NCBI GenBank assembly: GCA_025937115.1 | Contig: JAICSB010000040.1 | Span: forward strand, 1 to 13,600 | DNA length: 13,600 nt | Source of the DNA: Pseudonocardiaceae bacterium | Lineage (GTDB): Bacteria; Actinomycetota; Actinomycetes; Mycobacteriales; Pseudonocardiaceae | Direction: 5' to 3' | Shown: piece after piece, positions 6,754-12,850 of the stretch | How the letters are laid out: each line of letters opens with the position of its first letter | Numbering within the stretch: the stretch's first letter is position 1 | Notes under the pieces: model-generated | Seen by the model: the letters and a program-made list of their open reading frames with translations, nothing else | Told to the model about the DNA's origin: nothing | Database searches by the model: none | Position numbers and translations under genes: made by a program

Positions 6754-7692
6754 ATGCGGGTCGCAGGCGTGATCGGGTTGTTGACCGCGATGCTGGTGGC
6801 GTTGACCGGGTGCCTCGAGCGCAATGGACCCGTCGCACCGACCGGGGCACAGGTGCGGGTGCGCTACCCCAGTTCACTGATCAACCTGATGGAACACCAG
6901 ATCGGCCCGGCGTTCCAGCAAGCCAGCGGGGACAGCTTCCGCGGCTCCGCGGGCCGGGCCGACTCGGAGGTCGCGCAGATCCAGCAGCACCCCCGCTACA
7001 CTGACGTGTTCATCAGCTCCGACCTAGCGGCCAACAACAGCCTGCTCGGTGTGGGCAACGGCAACCGGCTGTCCTGGTACGTCAGCTTCGCCTCGGCACC
7101 ACTGGTGCTCGGCTACAACCCGAACTCGACGTTCGCCGGCGCGCTGAAATCCACGCCGTGGTATCAGGTGATCACCGCACCCGGGTTCACCCTGGGCGGT
7201 GCCGATCCGCAACTCGACCCCGACGGCGGTCTTGCCCTGCAGGCGTTCACCGAGGCCGCCAAGATCTACCACGACCCAGGGATGCCCACCGCCGCGCGGC
7301 ACAACCTCACCGTGCTCCCGGAGCCAGAACTGGTCAGCCAACTGAAGTCCGGCCATCTCGACGCCGGTTTCTTGCTCAGCACCGAGGCGACGGAGCAGAA
7401 CATCCCCACTATCAGCCTCGACCAGGTGCACCTGGGAACCACCTACACCGTGACCGTGCTCAACCTGGCGCCGGACCCGGCGCCAGCCACAGCCTTCGTG
7501 CGCTACCTGGTCTCCCCAGCGAGTGCAGCCCTGCTGCGGCAGGACGGTCTGACCGTCCTGCCCCTGACACTCTACGGCTACCCGACCGCCGTGCCACCCG
7601 ACCTCAGATCGTCGCTGCCCACGACGGCGGCCACTGGTCCTCCGGGCAATTCAGAGTTTGGCGGGCAGACGGCTCCGAGCGGTCATCGGTGA
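6754..7692 (+). CDS. Solute-binding lipoprotein, molybdate/tungstate type
   Basis: This is a 312-residue extracytoplasmic binding protein that would deliver an oxyanion, probably molybdate or tungstate, to an ABC permease. An N-terminal signal peptide ends in the lipobox LTGC with Cys20, so it is expected to be anchored as a lipoprotein. Family features are VRVRYPSSL near the mature start, YTDVFISSDLAAN, SFASAPLVLGYNP, LGGADPQLDPDGGLALQAF (like the TDP-LDPxG motif of WtpA/ModA proteins) and SGHLDAGFLLSTEA. ATG 6754 follows GAGAGGG closely. Upstream in-frame starts would bury the signal peptide and are rejected. No permease or ATPase gene lies alongside, so its partner is elsewhere or lost. 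Substrate is inferred from family only. Confidence 0.8.
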   Translation: MRVAGVIGLLTAMLVALTGCLERNGPVAPTGAQVRVRYPSSLINLMEHQIGPAFQQASGDSFRGSAGRADSEVAQIQQHPRYTDVFISSDLAANNSLLGVGNGNRLSWYVSFASAPLVLGYNPNSTFAGALKSTPWYQVITAPGFTLGGADPQLDPDGGLALQAFTEAAKIYHDPGMPTAARHNLTVLPEPELVSQLKSGHLDAGFLLSTEATEQNIPTISLDQVHLGTTYTVTVLNLAPDPAPATAFVRYLVSPASAALLRQDGLTVLPLTLYGYPTAVPPDLRSSLPTTAATGPPGNSEFGGQTAPSGHR

Positions 7693-7722
7693 CGGCGTCC
7701 CTACCTGGTGGAGCGGTCGCCA

Positions 7723-8035
7723 TCACGCGGAGCGGTAACTGCCGGCGACCAGGAGAACCGCCGCCATTGCGGCAAAGGAGTTGGCCAACGGGCCGGCCAC
7801 CCGGGGGTGCGGCCAATTCTGGCTGATCAGGATGGCGGCCAGTCAGCGGGCGTCGACGGCAAGCACCACGACCACTGCGGCCAACCAGGCCTGGGTGCTC
7901 GCGCAACGCCACGCGCACAGCGCGAGCAGCGGTAACCAGATCCAGTGGTGACTCCAGGAGATCGGAGTGATGAGCACGGCCAGCACCCCGCAGGCCGCGG
8001 CACCGGTGAGGTGCAGGCGCCGCCCGTGCAGCCCT
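7723..8035 (-). pseudogene. GT87 mannosyltransferase C-terminal remnant
   Basis: The minus strand reads LTGAAACGVLAVLITPISWS then HHWIWLPLLALCAW, the conserved SP(V/I)SWSHHW motif with flanking membrane helices of actinobacterial GT87 (DUF2029) polyprenol-phosphomannose-dependent mannosyltransferases. These build cell-envelope lipoglycans. A TGA at 7843-7845 interrupts the frame. Beyond it the same frame continues with LAAILISQNWPHPRVAGPLA and a last hydrophobic helix to a stop at 7723. Only about the last 100 of roughly 400 residues remain, with no start. The missing part would lie where the ANTAR gene fragment now begins, so a deletion or rearrangement joined the two. Confidence 0.68.
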
Positions 8036-8073
8036 ACTCGTCACTGTCGGCTGGTTACCCTGCCTATGCGGCA

Positions 8074-8095
8074 GACGTCACGAACCTGACGTCAC
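8074..8095. repeat. 8-bp direct repeat GACGTCAC
   Basis: GACGTCAC occurs at 8074-8081 and 8088-8095, spaced 14 bp start to start. Each holds the GACGTC palindrome. It lies at the junction of two broken genes. It could be a rearrangement scar or a tandem binding site; I cannot tell which. Confidence 0.4.
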
Positions 8096-8120
8096 CGTCC
8101 CCCGGCTCGCGGGCTCCCCG

Positions 8121-8525
8121 ATGGCAAGAGTGTTGCCGTGCGCAAAGAAGGTCGGCCAAGTCCGCAGCATGATCAGCTACCGGCTGTATCTGGGGCGGCA
8201 CCACCGGGCCGCGCTGACCTTCTACTCGATCTGGCCCCACGGTTTCGACGACGTCGCGGCTGCGGTCGGGGCCATCTTCGCCGCGTACTGCTCGCTCGCC
8301 TTGATCACCCAGGTGCTCGGCGATGATGTCCACCCCCGTCGCGGCGCCGAGGTGCACCGGGAGATCGGCGTCGCGATCGGCATTCTCATGGCGACCGGAG
8401 AGCTCGCCGCTGACGAGGCGTTCGCGCGGCTGCAAAACGCAAGCCAGCGGCTGGACCGCGAGCTACGGGAAGTCGCCCGGCACGTCACCTCAACCGGGCA
8501 GCTACCCGACGAACCTGCGCAATAA
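8121..8525 (+). pseudogene. GAF-ANTAR regulator, truncated
   Basis: The 134 codons encode the end of a GAF sensor domain (VRSMISYRLYL at 14-24, then FDDVAAAVGAIFAAYCSLAL at 42-61) followed by a complete ANTAR RNA-binding domain (about 78-126: EIGVAIGILMATGELAADEA, then ELREVARHV). GAF-ANTAR proteins are usually about 230-250 residues and act as antiterminators on nascent RNA. Here most of the GAF domain is absent. Just upstream a different frame reads APRWQE, which would precede VRSM in intact relatives, so a frameshift lies near 8130-8145. The ATG at 8121 has no ribosome binding site. The ATG at 8169 could yield an ANTAR-only product, but I consider the gene broken. Confidence 0.65.
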
Positions 8526-8699
8526 TTATCATTGCGCGATAGCGGCACCCCCTGCGAACAGAGGTGACTGTGGCGTCATCGCCATAGTGGACACCCCAGC
8601 CGCGATCCCACCGCCTCCTTGGCGTTTAGGATCTCCGCCGACCGGTTATCCGCCAGTGACAGCGGTTCACTCCAGCCGTATCCAGTAGGGGGCGGCGAG
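8526..8699. other. Short gap, no gene seen
   Basis: Between the ANTAR fragment and the next pseudogene no reading frame has recognisable content. A TTATCATTGCGCGATA stretch just after the ANTAR stop resembles the ATTGCGCG motif found upstream of the sigma factor gene at 12650-12657, but the match is short. Confidence 0.4.
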
Positions 8700-9516
8700 G
8701 CCTGCGGCGGATGTTCCTGCTGGTTTCGAATCGGCTCGAGCGGTGGCCGACGCGGTGCTCTACGAGGGGTATTTGTTGTACCCGTACCGCCGGTCGTCGG
8801 GCAGGAACCGGGTGCGCTGGCAGTTCGGCGTCCCGGCACCCCGCCCGTGGCTGGTGCCGACTAGGTCCGCCGGCGCCACCGACACGTGCGCTGGAGGTCG
8901 ACGGCCAGCGCTACCTCACCTTCGACGAGGCGATGCCCCAGGAATTCGACGTCGTCGCGCAGCTCAGCGAGCTGCACCGGGTCCCCCGTGACCCATCGAA
9001 GCGCCCGGCGGTGAGGACGTCGAACTGGTGCGCGGCGGCCTGTTAGGTAGCCGCGCCGGCCGGGTGGTCCGCCGGCGCTAGCCGGTCTCGGCGACCGTCC
9101 GGCTGTCGATAGCGGCGGTGGATGCGCCGTTGCCGTTGCTGAGACTGCGTCTGATCACGGAGAACACCTCGGACTCGGTCGCGGCGGATGCCCCCCGGGC
9201 CGACGCGCCGCGAACGTCACTGGTCGCGACACATTCCCCGCTTGGCGTGCGCGGCGGATCGTTTCTGTCGCTGCTGAACCCGCCGGACTGGGCCGCGCTG
9301 GCGGCGAAGCGCTGCCGCAACGTGCACACATTACCGATCCTGGCCGGCGATCCGGACGGCCGAAACCCGAAGACCCTGACCGACGACGAGAAGCGCGAAG
9401 CGCGGGCCACCGATCCACGCGCCGCAGCGAGCATCGATCGGGTCGACACGATCCCGCAGGACGCGTTCGAACGCCCGCACGGCGTCATCCGGCCGCTGCG
9501 TCCGCGCGCGGGGTGA
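8700..9516 (+). pseudogene. Hydrogenase-cluster accessory protein, multiply broken
   Basis: Three plus-strand segments rebuild one degraded gene. Frame one: RAVADAVLYEGYLLYPYRRS then RVRWQFGVP (about 8725-8850). Frame two: ALEVDGQRYLTFDEAMPQEF then DVVAQLSELHR (about 8887-9000). Back in frame one: EDVELVRGGLLGSRAGRVVR (about 9012-9078), an in-frame TAG at 9079-9081 where relatives have Trp, then PVSATVRLSIAAVDAPLPLL, SLVATHSPLGVRGGSFLSLL, and finally TLTDDEKREARATDPRAA with ASIDRVD. A segment seems deleted near 9360. I recall this family, of unknown function, from actinobacterial group 1h [NiFe]-hydrogenase clusters beside DUF5947 and DUF6084 genes. The two frameshifts and the stop are direct readings; the family assignment is from memory. 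Confidence 0.7.
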
Positions 9517-9546
9517 AAAGCAATACCGCGGGGTGAAAAGCAATAC
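9507..9546 (+). repeat. Perfect 20-bp tandem duplication
   Basis: The 20 bp at 9507-9526 are repeated exactly at 9527-9546. The unit contains GGGGTGAAAAGCAATAC, and the TGA inside the first copy (9514-9516) is the stop codon of the preceding pseudogene. Perfect identity suggests a recent slippage event. Confidence 0.85.
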
Positions 9547-9570
9547 ACGTACTCCAGAAGGGAGGATCGG

Positions 9571-9927
9571 ATGGATGCTATCGAGGTGTTGTGCGATGAC
9601 CACCGAATGGTCGAGCAGCTGTTCCGCGACTACCAAGCGGCGCGCATTGACACCCAGCGGCGCGGGGTGGTGGAAATCGTCGTGTCAAGAAGACCCTCCT
9701 CGCCCTCGGTGCTCGATCGCCACCCTGAGCTGCGCATCCTGGAGCCCGACATGCAGGCGCTGCTGGTCAACACCGCGCGTGATCAGCAGGAGCACTGGCT
9801 CGTTCCGATCGACGACTGCTTCCGGCTGTTTGCAGTGGTGCGCCGGGAATGGAAAGACCTTTCCGGTGGCAGCCGGGTATGGCTCGAGATCGAACAGTTT
9901 TTCGCGGAGCTCACCGAACAACGGTAA
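9571..9927 (+). CDS. Chimera: hemerythrin N-terminus fused to DUF5947 C-terminus
   Basis: This 118-residue frame joins two unrelated families. Residues 1-38 (MDAIEVLCDDHRMVEQLFRD, then RRGVVEIVV) are the first helices of a hemerythrin HHE-type domain, with the first His ligand at position 11. Later metal-ligand motifs (HxxxE, HHxxEE) are absent. From about residue 52, ELRILEPDMQALLVN, HWLVPIDDCFRLFAVVRREW and LSGGSRVWLEIEQFFAEL match the C-terminal end of DUF5947 proteins of hydrogenase clusters, as I recall them. About 12 unassigned residues lie between. The hemerythrin start keeps its own AGGGAGGA binding site 6 nt upstream. The frame is open and could be translated, but neither domain is complete, so it is probably a deletion product. 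Confidence 0.68.
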   Translation: MDAIEVLCDDHRMVEQLFRDYQAARIDTQRRGVVEIVVSRRPSSPSVLDRHPELRILEPDMQALLVNTARDQQEHWLVPIDDCFRLFAVVRREWKDLSGGSRVWLEIEQFFAELTEQR

Positions 9928-9937
9928 AGGAGGAGCG

Positions 9938-10144
9938 ATGGGCATAATCCGGGTCGGGAAACCCGACGTGAAGCACGACCCACCAACGCACGTCAAGGGA
10001 ATCCACGAAGGCAACAAAGGTCCGTATCACAAGCAGCCCGGCTACCACAAGGATGGGGCCGCCGACGCTCGCCGCTCGACCGGAATCCATCCAGGCCGGC
10101 ACAACGCCATACTGAAGATCATGCCGAACCTTCCGCCTGGCTAA
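9938..10144 (+). CDS. Conserved small protein of the hydrogenase-linked cluster
   Basis: ATG 9938 to TAA 10142-10144 gives 68 residues and follows AAAGGAGGAG, an excellent ribosome binding site, only 10 bp after the preceding stop, so the two are probably co-transcribed. The protein is polar, basic and rich in His, Lys, Gly and Pro, without a membrane segment. PDVKHDPPTHVKGIHEGN, YHKQPGYHKDG, ARRSTGIHPG and a final MPNLPPG form a dense pattern that I recall from short proteins in actinobacterial group 1h hydrogenase loci. Function is unknown. It looks intact although its neighbours upstream are broken. Confidence 0.7.
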   Translation: MGIIRVGKPDVKHDPPTHVKGIHEGNKGPYHKQPGYHKDGAADARRSTGIHPGRHNAILKIMPNLPPG

Positions 10145-10185
10145 TCGCCGTGGCGAACTGAGCAACGGACGAAGGGGGGTCAAGT

Positions 10186-10380
10186 ATGGTCAAGCGGCTG
10201 CTGCTCGCGCTAAGCACAGCGGGCCTACTCGCGATCGTGGTGAAAGAGATACCCGCGATGAAGCGCGAAATCAAGATCTGGCGCATGGGCCATGCGCCGC
10301 AGGGACCCGCGTGGTTCCAGAGTCCCGGCGGTTCACAGCACTTTTGTTTGGACCCGCTGGCGGAGGGTACCGCCGGATAG
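10186..10380 (+). CDS. DUF6893-like small membrane protein
   Basis: ATG 10186, preceded by GAAGGGGGG, encodes 64 residues. The N-terminal helix (about 4-20, LLLALSTAGLLAIVV) would anchor it in the membrane, followed by KEIPAMKREIKIWRMG, the basic amphipathic stretch typical of the very small DUF6893 proteins that accompany actinobacterial hydrogenase genes. Those usually end soon after this point. Here about 28 further residues (HAPQGPAWFQSPGGSQHF onward) extend it, either a longer variant or read-through after loss of the native stop. It lies 41 bp after the 68-residue gene in the same direction and is likely part of the same transcript. Confidence 0.6.
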   Translation: MVKRLLLALSTAGLLAIVVKEIPAMKREIKIWRMGHAPQGPAWFQSPGGSQHFCLDPLAEGTAG

Positions 10381-10393
10381 CACGAACACCGTC

Positions 10394-10405
10394 GCGACCG
10401 GTCGC
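10394..10405. promoter_or_regulatory. 12-bp palindrome before the MFS gene
   Basis: GCGACCGGTCGC is a perfect palindrome 80 bp upstream of the MFS start and just after the small membrane protein gene. ACCGGT recurs 5 bp further on. It may be a repressor site for the transporter; GC-rich palindromes also arise by chance in such DNA. Confidence 0.3.
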
Positions 10406-10485
10406 ACATACCGGTCCTGATGGTGGGGATCACGGCAAGGAGCACGTCCTCCGCGGCTGATTCGGTGGGTGGTGAACACAGCGCC

Positions 10486-11973
10486 ATGAGACTCGACATC
10501 GCTGCCCGCAAAGTCGGCAGGGGCCTGATCACCCGGGCCGAGGATGTAGTGGGCGGTCCGGCACGGGTACGGGTGGTCTTGGTGTTGGCCGCCGCGCTGG
10601 GCCTGCCGGGAGCGGACTTCGCGACATTGTCAGCCACCGCCGGCAATCTGGAGCAGGCTTTTCACGTCAACAACACCAGCATCGGTCTGCTGGTATCGGT
10701 CACCTCGCTGGCGGCTGCGGTGGGCACGATCCCTATCGGCGTGCTCACCGACCGGACCCGGCGCACCCGGCTGCTGGCGATCAGCATCCTGGGCTGGGCG
10801 GTGGCGATGCTCTTCGCCGGGGCCGCGACGTCCTTCCTCTGGCTGTTGCTGTCCCGGATCGCGCTGGGCGTGGTCACCGCCACCACCGGCCCGACGATCG
10901 CCTCGCTGACCGGGGACTTCTTCCCGGCCCGCAGCCGGGCCCGGATCCTGAGCTACATCCTCGGTGGGGAGTTGGTCGGTACCGGGATCGGGTTCGTGTT
11001 CTCCGGCGAGATCGCCGCCCTGGTGGGGTGGCGGTATGCGTTCTGGTGGCTGGTGATTCCCAGCGCGGCGCTGTTCTGGCTGGTGCGGCGGCTGCCCGAG
11101 CCGGCCCGCGACGGGCAGAGCCGGCTACAGCCGGGTCAGACCAACATCCCCGACGAACGCGAGGTCGACCACTGCGACTCCCGACCCAAGGACGTGGCGG
11201 GCGAGGCACCAGAGAGTTCCGCGGGGCAGGTAGCCTGCCGAGCGCACATCGAGCCACAGCGCGAGCTGGTGCTGACCGAGAACCCGAGGGACCGCTCACT
11301 GTGGTGGGCGGTGCGCTACGTGCTCCGGGTACGCACCAATGTCGTGATCATCATTACCTCAGCGCTGGGATACTTCTACTTCGCCGGCCTACGGTCATTC
11401 GCGATCATTTTCGTGACCGGCCACTACCACATCTCGCAGTCGGTGGCCAGCGTGCTGACGCTGGTGGTGGGAATCGGCGCGCTGGCGGGGGTCTACCTCG
11501 GTGGCCGCACCGCCGACCGGCTGCTGGGTCGCGGCTACCTCAACGCTCGGGTGCTCGTCCCTACGGTGGCCCTGCTCACAATTACCGTCTTTCTCGCCCC
11601 TGGTATCGCCACGACCTCACTGTTCCTGGCGCTCCCGCTGCTGACCGTCGGCGCCGCCCTGCTCGGCGCGGCCAACCCGCCGATGGACGCCGCGCGGCTC
11701 GACATCATCCATCCCGCGCTGTGGGGCCGCGCCGAGGGCGTCCGCACTTTGCTGCGAACCCTGGGCGAGGCCGCGGCACCGGCGTTATTCGGTTTGACCT
11801 CCGTAACCCTCTTCGGCGCTGGAGACCATGGTCTGGAGTACACCTTCCTGATCTTCCTCGTCACGCCGATCGCCGCCGGGCTGCTCGCCCTCACCGCGCT
11901 GCGCACCTATCCCCGCGACGTCGCCACCGCCGCTGAGTCACATCGCCGGCAAACCACCACCACGAACGGGTAA
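10486..11973 (+). CDS. MFS transporter, spinster-like
   Basis: A 495-residue major facilitator superfamily permease with about twelve predicted transmembrane helices in two halves. It would export or import a small molecule by proton coupling; the substrate is unknown. The loop between helices 2 and 3 carries the MFS signature GVLTDRTRRTR. GWRYAFWWLVIPSAALFWLV ends helix 6, then a hydrophilic central loop of about 70 residues, longer than usual, and the second half begins near LWWAVRYVLRVRTNVVIIIT. ATG 10486 is chosen over 10420, which has no ribosome binding site and would add an uncharacteristic leader. It is convergent with, and 5 bp from, the MarR gene; such pairs often form a drug-efflux switch, but convergence argues against a shared promoter. 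Confidence 0.88.
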   Translation: MRLDIAARKVGRGLITRAEDVVGGPARVRVVLVLAAALGLPGADFATLSATAGNLEQAFHVNNTSIGLLVSVTSLAAAVGTIPIGVLTDRTRRTRLLAISILGWAVAMLFAGAATSFLWLLLSRIALGVVTATTGPTIASLTGDFFPARSRARILSYILGGELVGTGIGFVFSGEIAALVGWRYAFWWLVIPSAALFWLVRRLPEPARDGQSRLQPGQTNIPDEREVDHCDSRPKDVAGEAPESSAGQVACRAHIEPQRELVLTENPRDRSLWWAVRYVLRVRTNVVIIITSALGYFYFAGLRSFAIIFVTGHYHISQSVASVLTLVVGIGALAGVYLGGRTADRLLGRGYLNARVLVPTVALLTITVFLAPGIATTSLFLALPLLTVGAALLGAANPPMDAARLDIIHPALWGRAEGVRTLLRTLGEAAAPALFGLTSVTLFGAGDHGLEYTFLIFLVTPIAAGLLALTALRTYPRDVATAAESHRRQTTTTNG

Positions 11974-11978
11974 CTGGA

Positions 11979-12521
11979 TTAAACGGAGGCACTGCTGTGC
12001 CGCTGGGTGCCGGGTTCCTCTGTCGTCCAGCCCAGCGCCCATGCTTCGCTGGGCGGAATCTCTTGGGCGCTGTCGGCGAAGGCCAGCAGCGCGGGTACGA
12101 GGTCGCTGCGCAGCGGAGCCGGCATCTTGGCGAGGACGTTCGCGATGGCGGTGCGCCGGTGCTCGTTCATGCTGTCGACGAGTTGTTGACCGGACGGTGT
12201 GAGCTGCAGGACCAGGTTGCGGCGATCGGTCGGGTCATCGCTGCGATGCAGCAGGTCGGCGTTGACGAGTTTGTCGCACATGCGAGTGCCGTTGGAGGCA
12301 TGCACGCCGAGCCCCCCTGCGACGGATGCGAGATTCTGCGGCCCACGGCTAGCGATCATCACCAGAACTCGAAGTTGCGGCAGTGTCACCCGGTCCTCGA
12401 CGCTCGCCACCGACTGCGCGGCCACCGCGACAAGTGCCCGACACGCGACCAGCACGGCGTCGATCTGCTCGGCGGAGGGGTGAGCCGCGTCCTCTGCGGG
12501 GTGCGTCGGACTCATCTGCAC
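11979..12521 (-). CDS. MarR family transcriptional regulator
   Basis: A 180-residue winged helix-turn-helix regulator. Helical dimerisation ends flank the DNA-binding core (about 47-108): LPQLRVLVMIASRG, LASVAGGLGVHASNGTRMCD with recognition-helix residues, and the wing DPTDRRNLVLQLTPSG. MarR proteins bind palindromic operators as dimers and release them on binding small phenolic ligands or on oxidation. The GTG at 12521 sits 5 nt after GGAGG and is preferred; an ATG at 12515 is also possible with 11-nt spacing. The gene reads away from a 329-bp region with repeated TTGC-N6-GCAA sites shared with the sigma factor gene, so it probably regulates itself and perhaps that gene. It ends 5 bp from the MFS stop codon. 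Confidence 0.93.
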   Translation of the reverse strand: MQMSPTHPAEDAAHPSAEQIDAVLVACRALVAVAAQSVASVEDRVTLPQLRVLVMIASRGPQNLASVAGGLGVHASNGTRMCDKLVNADLLHRSDDPTDRRNLVLQLTPSGQQLVDSMNEHRRTAIANVLAKMPAPLRSDLVPALLAFADSAQEIPPSEAWALGWTTEEPGTQRHSSASV

Positions 12522-12536
12522 AGTGTCCTCCCATCA

Positions 12537-12550
12537 TTGCAATTACGCAA
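12537..12550. promoter_or_regulatory. Putative MarR operator O1 (TTGC-N6-GCAA)
   Basis: TTGCAATTACGCAA lies 16 bp upstream of the marR start codon. TTGC...GCAA half sites are the classical MarR operator form. Its position would let a bound dimer block marR transcription or its leader. Confidence 0.55.
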
Positions 12551-12615
12551 ACATTGCGTCCTGATGGGCTTGCACGTTCCGGTAGCCGCTGCAGAACCGG
12601 CGCTACCCCGAAAGA

Positions 12616-12631
12616 GTTGCTCTAGCGCAAC
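12616..12631. promoter_or_regulatory. Putative MarR operator O2 (GTTGC-N6-GCAAC)
   Basis: GTTGCTCTAGCGCAAC repeats the TTGC-N6-GCAA layout of the first site with 5-bp arms. It is 80 bp from the first site, and lies upstream of both divergent genes. Confidence 0.55.
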
Positions 12632-12643
12632 AAATATACACCC

Positions 12644-12674
12644 GCAATGATTGCGCGTAAGCTTGGGGCCAAGC
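12644..12674. promoter_or_regulatory. Two further palindromes in the divergent region
   Basis: GCAAT-G-ATTGC (12644-12654) uses the same GCAA/TTGC half sites in everted order with a 1-bp centre. GCTTGG-GG-CCAAGC (12661-12674) follows 6 bp later. The first may be a third regulator contact. The second has a different sequence and could be a separate operator or a small hairpin. Confidence 0.4.
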
Positions 12675-12850
12675 GTCGTGGGGCTTGTACTGGTGGGAGA
12701 TCGTCAAAGCCGGCCGATGACCGTGTGCTAGCCAGCCACGGGTTACTGGTCCTGGCCACCGACGCCGGAGTACATGAAACGGGGCTCAGGTATGCGATGT
12801 CAGATGCGATCTAGCCGTCCAGGCAGGCCCCCGATGACGGCGCGGCAGCC

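Larger units (their letters stand above)
12522..12850. promoter_or_regulatory. Divergent regulatory region between marR and sigma factor genes
   Basis: This 329-bp gap contains no supportable gene. It holds at least three related inverted repeats, listed separately, and the GCTTGG-GG-CCAAGC palindrome at 12661-12674. The left half is visibly richer in A and T than its surroundings. No confident -35/-10 pair could be placed, and I could not find a clean GTTT-N-GGGTAT SigF-type promoter upstream of the sigma factor gene. Confidence 0.6.

Noticed and set aside
7604..8044. 146-codon minus-strand frame as a gene
   Set aside because: Its product is Arg/Pro-rich; the GT87 motif SWSHHW lies in a different minus-strand frame, so this frame is a shadow of that remnant.
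11028..11936. Plus-strand open frame of 302 codons
   Set aside because: Out-of-frame shadow of the MFS transporter; composition is Arg/Pro/Ala-rich and lacks membrane segments.
11997..12650. Plus-strand open frame of 217 codons over the MarR gene
   Set aside because: Antisense shadow of a clear MarR coding sequence, and it runs through the operator region.
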